From Halovenus rubra (GTDB taxonomy: Archaea; Halobacteriota; Halobacteria; Halobacteriales; Haloarculaceae): a DNA stretch of 64,000 nt. Where the stretch lies: the NCBI RefSeq assembly GCF_026586665.1, contig NZ_JAODIY010000009.1, forward strand, positions 186,001 to 250,000. The letters run 5' to 3'. The notes beneath the pieces are model-generated. The model saw nothing but the letters and a program-made list of their open reading frames with translations, was not told the DNA's origin and did no database searches. Numbering within the stretch: the stretch's first letter is position 1; every line of letters starts with the position of its first letter. The translations under genes and the position numbers were made by a program. Below are positions 28,284-35,731 of this stretch, piece by piece.

Positions 28284-28848
28284 AGCTGCTAGTGGTAGTT
28301 ACTGGATGAATCAGTACGACGGACGCATTTGCAGACTTTCTGCAAAGAACCACCTCAGGACCGAATCTGCTTCATTACTATACTTTTCCCTGTTGAAAAG
28401 AAAAAATCTACTGGTTTTGAAAAGAGCGTTCAAAGAAGCTGGTTCCATGCGAAGGGAACTGATTTGGGCCAGTCGTCGGCTGTGTCTGTGTTTGTAATAC
28501 TAACACAGTCTGAAAGGCTAGTAGCTCGATATTTTCGTTCTGAAAAACACAGCCATCGCTATTCCAATTTCCACGGCGTTGGGATTTCGAATCGAAGCCG
28601 TGGCGAGATCGGTTTGGAAGGTTTCGATAGAAGTCTCGTCGACTTCCTCGACGACCATATCGTCGGTCCGGGCCGTCACCTCACTCGTCAAGGCCGTCCG
28701 TATATCGTTGTTGGAATTGTTCTTCAGCGTCATCTGGCCGGTCGAACGATCCAGATTACAGGGAGATATAACGTACCCCTCTATCTTGACGGTAATAAGA
28801 TATATCTCCAGTCTATTGGAGAGAAAAACCAAAACACATGAACGCATT
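28284..28848. other. Intergenic region with inverted repeats
   Basis: This is 565 bp without a confident gene. Features seen are TTTGCAGA-ctt-TCTGCAAA at 28328-28346, upstream of the esterase gene, and TCTCCA-gtctat-TGGAGA at 28805-28822. A 71-codon reading frame on the minus strand (28518-28733, starting MTLKNNSNNDIRTALTSEV) has a TATA-like box about 33 bp upstream, but no recognisable homology. Confidence 0.5.
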
Positions 28849-28917
28849 TTAGGCTATCCTAAAAATATGGCAAATGAAGAGAAAGCAAAACATATAAGCG
28901 TTTTTAGGCTGACCTAA
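28849..28917 (+). promoter_or_regulatory. Two DtxR/IdeR-like iron boxes with TATA element
   Basis: TTAGGCTATCCTAA at 28849-28862 and TTAGGCTGACCTAA at 28904-28917 are near-identical dyads 55 bp apart, resembling the DtxR/IdeR/SirR operator consensus. A TATA element (CATATAAG, 28891-28898) lies about 28 bp before the ATG at 28923, so the second box overlaps the expected transcription start. Iron repression of the downstream binding protein is inferred. Confidence 0.75.
28867..28917 (+). CDS. Possible 16-codon leader peptide between the iron boxes
   Basis: ATG at 28867 opens MANEEKAKHISVFRLT and stops with a TAA formed by the second iron box (28915-28917), five bases before the next ATG. Its first codons mirror the start of the downstream gene (MADEEN), so it is a tandem duplicate of the promoter and start region. 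It may be only a by-product of the duplication. If transcription starts at the downstream TATA, it is not translated. Confidence 0.3.
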   Translation: MANEEKAKHISVFRLT

Positions 28918-28922
28918 AAAAC

Positions 28923-30125
28923 ATGGCAGATGAAGAGAACTTCGTCTTGGAAGGCTGTAAGCGTCGCAGAGATATACTGAAAACTGGCTGTAGCATCGTA
29001 GGTAGTGGGTTAATTGCCGGCTGTATCAGCGACAGCAATACCTCATCGTCGGATGAGACTCCTACGACAACACCATCAGACGAGCAGCCAACGGCAAAAA
29101 GCGACGACCCAACACCGTACGAGGTAACAGTCAAACCAGCCGGAACACATACATTCGAGTCGGTCCCCGAAACTTATGCGAGTTTTATTGGGGTTTGGAT
29201 GGATATCGCGATGGCATTTGGCATCAAGCCATCGGCGATGATGTCTCTTGAGGAAAACCAATTGAAATACTACAAACAGCTTCCTGACGTTACTGTTGAC
29301 CTGGACTCTGTACGGACACTGATGGACTCCGCCGACTCAGAGTTCGACAAGGAAGTTTTCTACGATGTTGATGCTGATGTACACTTGATGGACCCCCGGC
29401 TTATCAGGTATTACTCGGGATGGGAAGACAAGGAAATTAAAGAGATAAATCGCAGTGTCGGGCCGATATTGGGATCGACAATCCGTTTCCCGATGGGGAG
29501 TGACTCATACTACACACTGTACGAAGCCTTCGAGAAGGGAGCTAAAATCTTCCAGCGACAAGAGCAGTACGACGCATGGGTAACTCTCAAAGACGAGGTA
29601 TTTTCGGAGGTACAGTCGCGTCTTCCGGACGACAAACCGACTGTCGGTGCTTTCATCATCCGCTTCGATACTGAAGGAAAAAACCTGATGGCGGCAGAGA
29701 TCGATGCATTCCGAAACGATACAAGAACATTGCGTAAACTTGGCGTTAATAGTGCGTTCAAGGGGGATACCTACGTCCGGTACAAGAAAATCGGTCCTGA
29801 GAAACTCCTTGAAGTCGATCCAGAATATATCGGCCTCGTCGGTAATCTGACGACATCAGATCATGAGTCCTTTCAGCAAACCCTCGAAGCAGCGAAAAAC
29901 GACGAAACGATGAGTGCGTTGACTGCGGTACAAAACGAGAACTTCGTCCGAACAGCTGGAGCAAATATGGGGCCCATTAGCGACCTCTTTTCCGTAGAGG
30001 CGGCCGCGATGCAGCTGTACCCCGACGAGTTTGGCGAGTGGCCTGGCTCTATTGGAGATATTCCCACGGAAAATCAGTTATTCGACCGACAGCGGGTTTC
30101 TGACATCATCAACCAACGAATGTAA
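28923..30125 (+). CDS. ABC-type iron/siderophore substrate-binding lipoprotein (Tat)
   Basis: This 400-residue exported protein carries a twin-arginine signal (KRRRDILKTGCSIVGSG) and a lipobox LIAGC (cysteine about residue 37). A Ser/Thr/Asp-rich linker follows, then a type III periplasmic-binding fold (VTVKPAGTHTFESVPETYASFIGVW...). It should be lipid-anchored outside the membrane and bind a ferric chelate. The two DtxR-like boxes upstream support an iron role. No permease or ATPase genes lie beside it, so it is an orphan binding protein that must work with a transporter encoded elsewhere. It starts 28 bp after a TATA box, so it is probably leaderless. Confidence 0.9.
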   Translation: MADEENFVLEGCKRRRDILKTGCSIVGSGLIAGCISDSNTSSSDETPTTTPSDEQPTAKSDDPTPYEVTVKPAGTHTFESVPETYASFIGVWMDIAMAFGIKPSAMMSLEENQLKYYKQLPDVTVDLDSVRTLMDSADSEFDKEVFYDVDADVHLMDPRLIRYYSGWEDKEIKEINRSVGPILGSTIRFPMGSDSYYTLYEAFEKGAKIFQRQEQYDAWVTLKDEVFSEVQSRLPDDKPTVGAFIIRFDTEGKNLMAAEIDAFRNDTRTLRKLGVNSAFKGDTYVRYKKIGPEKLLEVDPEYIGLVGNLTTSDHESFQQTLEAAKNDETMSALTAVQNENFVRTAGANMGPISDLFSVEAAAMQLYPDEFGEWPGSIGDIPTENQLFDRQRVSDIINQRM

Positions 30126-30897
30126 GTTTCCCGTCAGAGTGTGGTTTGTGTCGCCAAGAGGTGTATCACTCTTTTCGAATACGTCAACTAGAGAAATGGA
30201 AACCGACTGGCACCAATCGCAGTCCCACCCCCACAACGCAGTCGATCTCGCTAGCTTCGCTGCCGATAACGGTTACTAATAAAACCCAGCAAAATTTCAG
30301 CCAAGAGAGTGGCACAGCCATCGGTACACCTGCTTGACCGCGAGATCGGGGCGTTCACAACGAGCGAATAGATGGTGTCGTAGACCAGCAAATATCACAA
30401 CCTGCGGTACGGGAAGCCTCGCCGTTTGCCGTGAGGGGGATGTCACATACGGTAAATTCCGCGAAATTATCCTACTGTGTACCGTTTACAACAACAGGCA
30501 GTCGCTGAAATTACGAAAGCAAGCTACGTCTAACAATTCAGCAGGTCTGGTGAGTGTTGATACCTTCTAGGCAATAATCTCCACATCATTCGAGGGCATC
30601 ACGAATCCCGACAAGAGCACTATCTGACACACGACATCGATATCACCGAATAGTATTGTGTTATGTTTACTTCACCAAGCACGTTAGTATTTAAAGACCG
30701 AAATAATTAAGTATGACAAACGTTAACATGTATATGAGGCTCCGGTACGCGGAGCTTCCGACGGGAACCACCGTCGCTGGGAACTGGGTATTGGTACCGA
30801 AGTTCAGGCAACGCGCTACGATAACGCTGGCCAGCACCCTCGTGGCACCCTCATGGGGAACAGGGAAATTTAGAAGGGCTGGTTACGAATACTGGGC
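30126..30897. other. Intergenic region with IS200/IS605-end-like hairpin
   Basis: These 770 bp hold no convincing intact gene. At 30407-30446 the sequence GGAAGCCTCGCC...GAGGGGGATGTCAC matches, in reverse, the hairpin-plus-GATGTCA end of IS1341/IS605-type elements. A strong TATA-like GTATTTAAAG at about 30687-30696 lies upstream of an ATG at 30713, but the frame that follows looks non-conserved. This may be a decayed insertion next to the polymerase gene. Confidence 0.5.
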
Positions 30898-32118
30898 ATG
30901 GGCCGTCTGTCTCGCCTTCCGGGGACGGAGGGCGGCGAAGACCTCATCTGTCATGTCGACATGGACTGCTTTTATGCAGCGTGTGAACGGTTACGAGAGC
31001 CTGCGCTCCGTGGTCAACCTGTTGTTGTCGGGATGGGGTATGAACCGGGAAACGATATTGGCGCAGTCGCGACGGCTAGCTACGAGGCCCGTGAGTACGG
31101 TGTCGAAAGCGCTCAGGCTATTTCTGAGGCACTGAAACAGCTCCCACGAAAACGAGAGGCAGCAAAAGATGCAGAGCTGTCAGTCTCAGAGGCAGGGTTC
31201 TACCGACCAGTTGATATGCCGTTTTATGAGTCGGTTGCAACCGAAGTCAAAGAGATTCTCGAGACAAAAGCAGCTGTTGTTCGGGAAGTGAGTATCGACG
31301 AAGCTTACCTCGATATCACCGACAGAACCGGGTGGGAAGAGGTTGAAGAGTTTTGTCGCGCGCTTAAAGACGAGATAGCGACTGCTGTTGGGGTGACAGC
31401 TAGCATCGGCGTTGCTCCAACGATGAGTGCCTCAAAGGTGGCAAGCGACCACGACAAGCCAGATGGACTTGTCATCGTCCGTCCTGGGAACGTTGCTGAG
31501 TTTTTTGCACCACTTGATGTCGAAGCGGTCCACGGTATCGGACCCGTGACGGCCGAGCAGTTACGGCAAGAAGGAATCGAGACTGCGGGGGACGTAGCAC
31601 AGGCAGACCCAGTAACTCTGGAATCGTGGTTTGGGGAACGTGGCCGGCGAATCTACCGTTTTTCCCGGGGAGAAGACGACCGCTCGGTCGAACCCCGGGG
31701 AAAACCAAAGAGCTTCTCTCGGGAATCTGCCTTCGCACAGGCAACTGCTGATATTAACAAACAACAGGAGCGGATACAGACACTGGCAACGGCCGTCGCC
31801 GGACGAGCGAGTGGACGTGACGTGCTCTACCAGACAATTAGCGTCAAGGTCGTTACCCCTCCGTTCAACGTACAGACTCGCGCTCAAAGCCTTCCAGGTC
31901 CGGTCGCTGACGCGGAACTCGTCGAACGCGTCGCAAAGGACCTGTTTGAGGAGTTCGAGGGAGAACGCGTTCGAAAGCTTGGAGTCAGAGTTGCGAACCT
32001 CTCGTTTACTGAGGAGACACAGTCACAACTAGGGGAATGGGAAGAAAAGACAGACAGTGACTCCTCACCCGACCCAAACCGGCGTTCTGGCCAGCACTCA
32101 CTCACGGAGTACGAGTGA
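30898..32118 (+). CDS. dinB: Y-family DNA polymerase IV
   Basis: This 406-residue translesion polymerase has the palm motif CHVDMDCFYAACE (catalytic Asp, about 18-30), SIDEAYLDIT (second catalytic Asp and Glu, about 130-140), an HhH region (VHGIGPVTAEQLRQEGIETAGDVA) and the little-finger domain after about 240. The C-terminus GQHSLTEYE resembles a PCNA-interacting peptide (Q-x-x-L-x-x-Y) as found at the end of many haloarchaeal repair proteins. The ATG at 30898 gives a slightly long N-terminus (MGRLSRLPGTEGGEDLIC), common in haloarchaeal DinB. Some 55 bp separate it from the next gene. Confidence 0.95.
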   Translation: MGRLSRLPGTEGGEDLICHVDMDCFYAACERLREPALRGQPVVVGMGYEPGNDIGAVATASYEAREYGVESAQAISEALKQLPRKREAAKDAELSVSEAGFYRPVDMPFYESVATEVKEILETKAAVVREVSIDEAYLDITDRTGWEEVEEFCRALKDEIATAVGVTASIGVAPTMSASKVASDHDKPDGLVIVRPGNVAEFFAPLDVEAVHGIGPVTAEQLRQEGIETAGDVAQADPVTLESWFGERGRRIYRFSRGEDDRSVEPRGKPKSFSRESAFAQATADINKQQERIQTLATAVAGRASGRDVLYQTISVKVVTPPFNVQTRAQSLPGPVADAELVERVAKDLFEEFEGERVRKLGVRVANLSFTEETQSQLGEWEEKTDSDSSPDPNRRSGQHSLTEYE

Positions 32119-32173
32119 AAACCAGCCAAGGGTTTAAATTGGGCAATCGCTTGTGTCCTTCTAGAAACAACGT

Positions 32174-32809
32174 ATGTCTACCGATGATACAGAAAACGGA
32201 GAAGGAGACGAGCATGATTTAGATGATAACGAAAAGGAAAACGACAGAGAACAGACACAGACAAGTGAAGACGACGAGGTAATTGGGCCAGACGTACGGG
32301 AACGTTTAGGCGAAGGCGCAGACAAAGCCATCGAACAGTTTGATGAGGGCCTGATTGACCTTCTGGCCTGGATGCTTGAAACGGAAACGCGTGCACGCAT
32401 CTATATCAGCCTCCGTAACGAGCCCGACCAGACGAGCGATGAAATCGCGGAACGGACCGGACTCTATCCCAGTACTGTCAGAGAAGCGCTTGCATCGCTC
32501 CATGACGATGATATTGTGACTCGGAGCAAGCGCCAAAACGCTGGGGCAGGGAACAACCCCTACGAGTACAGCGCGATGCCCCCGAGCGACCTTGTTGGCG
32601 ATGTAGTCGATGATATCCAGCACCACTTGAACTCGGTGTTCAACCTCGACAAGTATATGGACCACAGTTCAGAGTCCGACAACACAAGCGAACCGGTAAC
32701 AATCACTGTCACCGAAGAATCTGACGGAGCCAACCACGACGAAGCAAACACAGACGACGACTCCACACGAAAGGATATTGATGACAGTGAGAAAGACAAC
32801 GAGGAGTGA
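32174..32809 (+). CDS. Winged-helix transcriptional regulator with charged tails
   Basis: This 211-residue protein has an acidic, low-complexity N-terminus (about 1-40), a winged helix (LIDLLAWMLETETRARIYISLRNEP ... TSDEIAERTGLYPSTVREALASLHDDDIVTRSKR), a short dimerisation-like helix, and an acidic tail rich in Asp and Asn (from about 165). Recognition helix: YPSTVREALASL. It sits 60 bp upstream of coaD on the same strand, an arrangement I believe is common in haloarchaea. Targets are unknown. Confidence 0.9.
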   Translation: MSTDDTENGEGDEHDLDDNEKENDREQTQTSEDDEVIGPDVRERLGEGADKAIEQFDEGLIDLLAWMLETETRARIYISLRNEPDQTSDEIAERTGLYPSTVREALASLHDDDIVTRSKRQNAGAGNNPYEYSAMPPSDLVGDVVDDIQHHLNSVFNLDKYMDHSSESDNTSEPVTITVTEESDGANHDEANTDDDSTRKDIDDSEKDNEE

Positions 32810-32870
32810 ACCGCCAGCCGGGTGAGTCTGGTTCGCAGAAGCTAAACGTCCCGGCCCTCTGAAGATAGAC

Positions 32871-33365
32871 ATGAAAGTCGCCCTGGGTGGAACGTTCGAC
32901 CCGGTTCATGATGGGCATCGAGCGTTGTTCGACCGTGCGTTCGAACTCGGTCCTGTAACACTCGGATTGACAAGTGATATCCTAGCTCCGAAAACCAGAA
33001 GCGAGGACCGGCCAGTTCGCGATTATCACAGTCGACGTGAGACGCTTGAGACAGAGTTGCAGGAGGTTGCAACTGAGTATGACCACGAGTATGATATCAA
33101 GAAGTTAGGAGAGCCGACTGGGATTGCGACCGACCCGGAATTCGACGTACTTGTTGTCTCACCGGAGACAAAAACTGGCGGGAAGCGTATCAACGAAATC
33201 CGGCGACAGAACGGACTAGACCCACTCACACTAGAGGTCGTCGACTTCGTTTATGCAGACGATGGCGAGAAAATCACATCGACACGAATCCTTCGTGGAG
33301 TTATTGACGAACACGGGAACCTGACACCTGACCGTGATGGCCAGATGAGTGCAGGCACAGACTGA
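32871..33365 (+). CDS. coaD: Phosphopantetheine adenylyltransferase, archaeal type
   Basis: This 164-residue nucleotidyltransferase makes dephospho-CoA from 4'-phosphopantetheine and ATP. The HxGH-like signature is GGTFDPVHDGH (6-16), and the C-terminal half contains VVSPETKTGGKRINEIR and ITSTRIL, equivalent to the ISSTxIR motif. Its length is typical of the archaeal family. Its stop codon abuts that of the convergent TFIIB-like gene with no base between. Confidence 0.94.
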   Translation: MKVALGGTFDPVHDGHRALFDRAFELGPVTLGLTSDILAPKTRSEDRPVRDYHSRRETLETELQEVATEYDHEYDIKKLGEPTGIATDPEFDVLVVSPETKTGGKRINEIRRQNGLDPLTLEVVDFVYADDGEKITSTRILRGVIDEHGNLTPDRDGQMSAGTD

Positions 33366-33674
33366 CTACCAATCTGGAGCTTCGAGTCCCGTCGCTTCGA
33401 GTTGTTCTTTCCAGTGTTTTTGCACAGAGAGTCGCGAGACGCCGACAGCATCAGCCACGGCCTGCTGGGAGGTTCCGTCACCAGCAACGAGTGCCCCGAC
33501 ATAAATCGACGCTGCGAGTTTGGTCTGTTTGGAGCGCTCTTCTTCAGGAACCGTTGAGAGGAATACGTCACGCGCACGAGAGCGAGCAGCAGTACCGAGG
33601 TCAAGACGGTCGGCTGCGACTTCAAGTTGGGCAAGCCAGTCGGCGTTATCTCGTTCGTCACTTGCTCGATACAC
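33366..33674 (-). CDS. Single-repeat TFIIB/cyclin-like transcription factor
   Basis: This 102-residue protein starts with a GTG: MYRASDERDNADWLAQLEVAADRLDLGTAARSRARDVFLSTVPEEERSKQTKLAASIYVGALVAG, then VADAVGVSRLSVQKHWKEQLEATGLEAPDW. It corresponds to one cyclin fold of TFIIB, including the C-terminal HTH, without the zinc ribbon or second repeat. A TATA-like TTTATTA lies about 28 bp upstream of the GTG on the minus strand, which is why that start is chosen over longer frames. It may modulate initiation; no direct evidence. Confidence 0.85.
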   Translation of the reverse strand: MYRASDERDNADWLAQLEVAADRLDLGTAARSRARDVFLSTVPEEERSKQTKLAASIYVGALVAGDGTSQQAVADAVGVSRLSVQKHWKEQLEATGLEAPDW

Positions 33675-33756
33675 GCCCAGAGGTAGTGCGTCGGTGGTAA
33701 TAAATACTGGCCGAGAGCGAAGCGTTCTTATTTGTGGTGAAAGTACTGGAAAATGA

Positions 33757-33841
33757 GCGCGGGTAACCAAGCTAGGCCAAAGGTGCAGCGCTTAGGACGC
33801 TGTCCCGTAGGGGTCCGCCGGTTCAAATCCGGTCCCGCGCA
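33757..33841 (+). tRNA. tRNA-Leu (anticodon TAG)
   Basis: The acceptor stem GCGCGGG pairs with CCCGCGC (33834-33840), with discriminator A at 33841. The anticodon stem CAGCG/CGCTG encloses the loop CTTAGGA, giving anticodon TAG (reads CUN leucine codons). A long type II variable arm (TCCCGTAGGGG) and a T-loop GGTTCAAATCC are present. CCA is not encoded. The integrase gene starts 46 bp downstream, so the 3' half of this tRNA is the likely attachment site of the integrated element. Confidence 0.96.
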
Positions 33842-33870
33842 CTACCATCCTCATGCAGTCCCGTGGTTTT

Positions 33871-33886
33871 GCTTGTGCACACAAGC
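33871..33886 (+). promoter_or_regulatory. Inverted repeat abutting the integrase start codon
   Basis: GCTTGTG-CA-CACAAGC is a perfect 7-bp dyad that ends one base before the ATG at 33887. It can be an operator for integrase expression or a hairpin masking the start. No TATA box is clear at the usual distance, because that position falls inside the tRNA. Confidence 0.45.
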
Positions 33887-34906
33887 ATGACACCCAATCA
33901 TAACGAACGCTGTGCCATTCAAATCGAGCCCTCACGCTCGATTCAAATCGTTCCCGAACCGAACGAAAAACACCTGAACGAACAGCAACACGCAGACTAC
34001 CGTGAGTACCGCTGGAAGTTCATCCAGTGGATGAGGAACGAGGGGAAGAACCCCGAGAAAGCCGAAGGCTACAGCGATTACACCGCGTACGAAAGCGCTT
34101 ACCGAACCGCAAGGTTCGACCGATGGACGTGGTCGAAAACAGAACGTTACTCGGTCCCGCCCGAGCCTGCGCTCGCAACTGAGTACATCGAAGAAGACGT
34201 CATTTACCGCGACGTGAGCAACGCCACGAAAGGCAAAACTGAGGAGGCTCTCGCCCGGTACTACCGGTATCTCGCGGACAATCACCCGGGGTGCGAGTGG
34301 GAACACGACCAACGATTCAGCTCATCAGGCGACGACTCTCCCCGCGACTATCTGACCCGGCGTGAACGCAGACGGGTCAGGGAAGCCGCGCTCGCAACGG
34401 AGAGTTGGCGTGAAGCCACGATCGTACTGACGAGCCTTGACGCCGCGCTCAGACCCGTAGAAGTCGCACGCGCCAAGGCTGGGTGGGTCGATACCGATAA
34501 CATGCTACTCCGTATCCCGCGTGAAGATTCGAGCAAGAACACGGATAACTGGCGAACAAGCTTAACGAGTAGAACGGCGGAAGCGTTGGAGCACTGGTTG
34601 GAAGACCGCGCAGAGGACCCGATGTACGACGAACGAGAGGCACTGTGGTTAACGAGGGAAGGCACCCAGTATTCGAGCCGGTCACTCGCCCGACTACTCA
34701 GACGGTTATGCGACAAAGCGGACATCGACACGGGCGGACGGAAAATGACGTGGTATAGCGTGAGACACAGCACTGGGACGTATGTCGCAGCAGAGCGGGA
34801 CTTGAAGGCCGCTAAGGATCAGTTGAGACACCAAACCCCGGTGACGACGATGAAATATGATCAGGTGCCGGCGGAACAACGTAGAAGCGCGTTAGAGCAA
34901 ATCTGA
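33887..34906 (+). CDS. Tyrosine recombinase / integrase
   Basis: This 339-residue site-specific recombinase is transcribed away from tRNA-Leu. It has an N-terminal SAM-like DNA-binding region (about 20-130) and a catalytic domain with Arg189 (DAALRPVEVARA), a lysine-containing beta-hairpin (about 217), Arg293 in WYSVRHSTGTYV, His315 in QLRHQT and nucleophile Tyr324 in TTMKYDQV. The position normally held by the first histidine of HxxR is tyrosine, which does occur in this family. The ATG at 33887 is preferred to a GTG eight codons upstream because the dyad at 33871-33886 lies between them. Two copies of ATTCAAATCG inside its first codons may be arm-type binding sites. Confidence 0.93.
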   Translation: MTPNHNERCAIQIEPSRSIQIVPEPNEKHLNEQQHADYREYRWKFIQWMRNEGKNPEKAEGYSDYTAYESAYRTARFDRWTWSKTERYSVPPEPALATEYIEEDVIYRDVSNATKGKTEEALARYYRYLADNHPGCEWEHDQRFSSSGDDSPRDYLTRRERRRVREAALATESWREATIVLTSLDAALRPVEVARAKAGWVDTDNMLLRIPREDSSKNTDNWRTSLTSRTAEALEHWLEDRAEDPMYDEREALWLTREGTQYSSRSLARLLRRLCDKADIDTGGRKMTWYSVRHSTGTYVAAERDLKAAKDQLRHQTPVTTMKYDQVPAEQRRSALEQI

Positions 34907-34948
34907 GAACACCGCGGGTGAGAGGCAGGCACCCCAAACCCGCCCACG

Positions 34949-35731
34949 TCACTCCTCAGTATCCTCTCCTTCGAGCCCGTACCGCTCGCAGTTATCGACC
35001 GCCCGCCCAATCGTCCGTGGAGACACTCCTAACCGGTCAGCAGCCTCCCGCTTGTTGATGTCCTCATTGAGTCGCATCGAGATCACCGCGCGGACGTCCT
35101 CGATGTTTGGACCCGGAACCAGTTCACCATCGACCTTCTCATACCCGAGTGGCGGCCGTCCAGCTTGCGCGGTCTCAGGCAACCACCGCTGGACGTCCCG
35201 GACGTCCGCCCGCCGCTGCAACTCCAACCCGGCAGCATCGAGCCCATCCAACACCCCAAGTACATGCTCGCAATTCTCGCGGTTGATGTCGAATCCTTGT
35301 GAGACGACGTGCACCTCAACATCACCTTCGACCAGTTCACGGATACGATCGGCAATCACCCCATGAGTCCGACCGAACGACACGAAGCTGTCAACGAAGA
35401 AGTGAGGGATGCCACGAGCCACAGCGTAGTTGATCGCACCGTCAATACCCACATCACCAGGTGACCGGCCAAACCCGACACGACCTGTTCCCCCGTCCCC
35501 AACAGCGGTATTAACACCCATCTCCTCAGCATCGGCAACACCCCGGACGAACTTATCCCGCTCCGCCGCCCCGAGCCCAGAATCTGCGAGGACGTTAGTG
35601 ACTGCGAGGACCTGCCGTAGCGGGTCTGCCACCGCGGACACCGTCTCCGCAGTCACGACAGCGACGAACGCCTCACCCGCAGTGTCACCGTCGTCGTCAG
35701 TACTGAACTCTGCGATATCCATCTGTGCCAT
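34949..35731 (-). CDS. Serine-recombinase-like protein with HTH, apparently lacking catalytic Ser
   Basis: This 260-residue protein has a Rossmann-like half that aligns by pattern with the resolvase fold (VDSFVSFGRTHGVIADRIRELVEGDVEVHVVSQGFDIN corresponds to the 'R...R....gv.l.. ..D' segment). It then has a linker GRPPLGYEKVDGELVPG and a C-terminal HTH (NKREAADRLGVSPRTIGRAVDN). At the place of the usual Y-x-R-x-S active-site strand it reads FVAVVTAETVSAV, with no Tyr-x-Arg and no serine. It is therefore probably a DNA-binding regulator derived from a recombinase. Upstream DNA carries a dozen CAGAANC repeats, which it may bind. Confidence 0.72.
   Translation of the reverse strand: MAQMDIAEFSTDDDGDTAGEAFVAVVTAETVSAVADPLRQVLAVTNVLADSGLGAAERDKFVRGVADAEEMGVNTAVGDGGTGRVGFGRSPGDVGIDGAINYAVARGIPHFFVDSFVSFGRTHGVIADRIRELVEGDVEVHVVSQGFDINRENCEHVLGVLDGLDAAGLELQRRADVRDVQRWLPETAQAGRPPLGYEKVDGELVPGPNIEDVRAVISMRLNEDINKREAADRLGVSPRTIGRAVDNCERYGLEGEDTEE

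Noticed and set aside
28518-28733. Minus-strand frame of 71 codons with a TATA-like box upstream, next to the iron boxes.
   Set aside because: No recognisable domain and no neighbour support; the promoter spacing is the only evidence. Kept as a note within the intergenic entry.
30713-31135. Plus-strand frame starting MTNVNMYMRLRYAELPTG with a good TATA box 20-25 bp upstream.
   Set aside because: More than half overlaps dinB in another frame and the free part has no conserved pattern or acidic bias. Possibly a decayed gene, not supported as a CDS.
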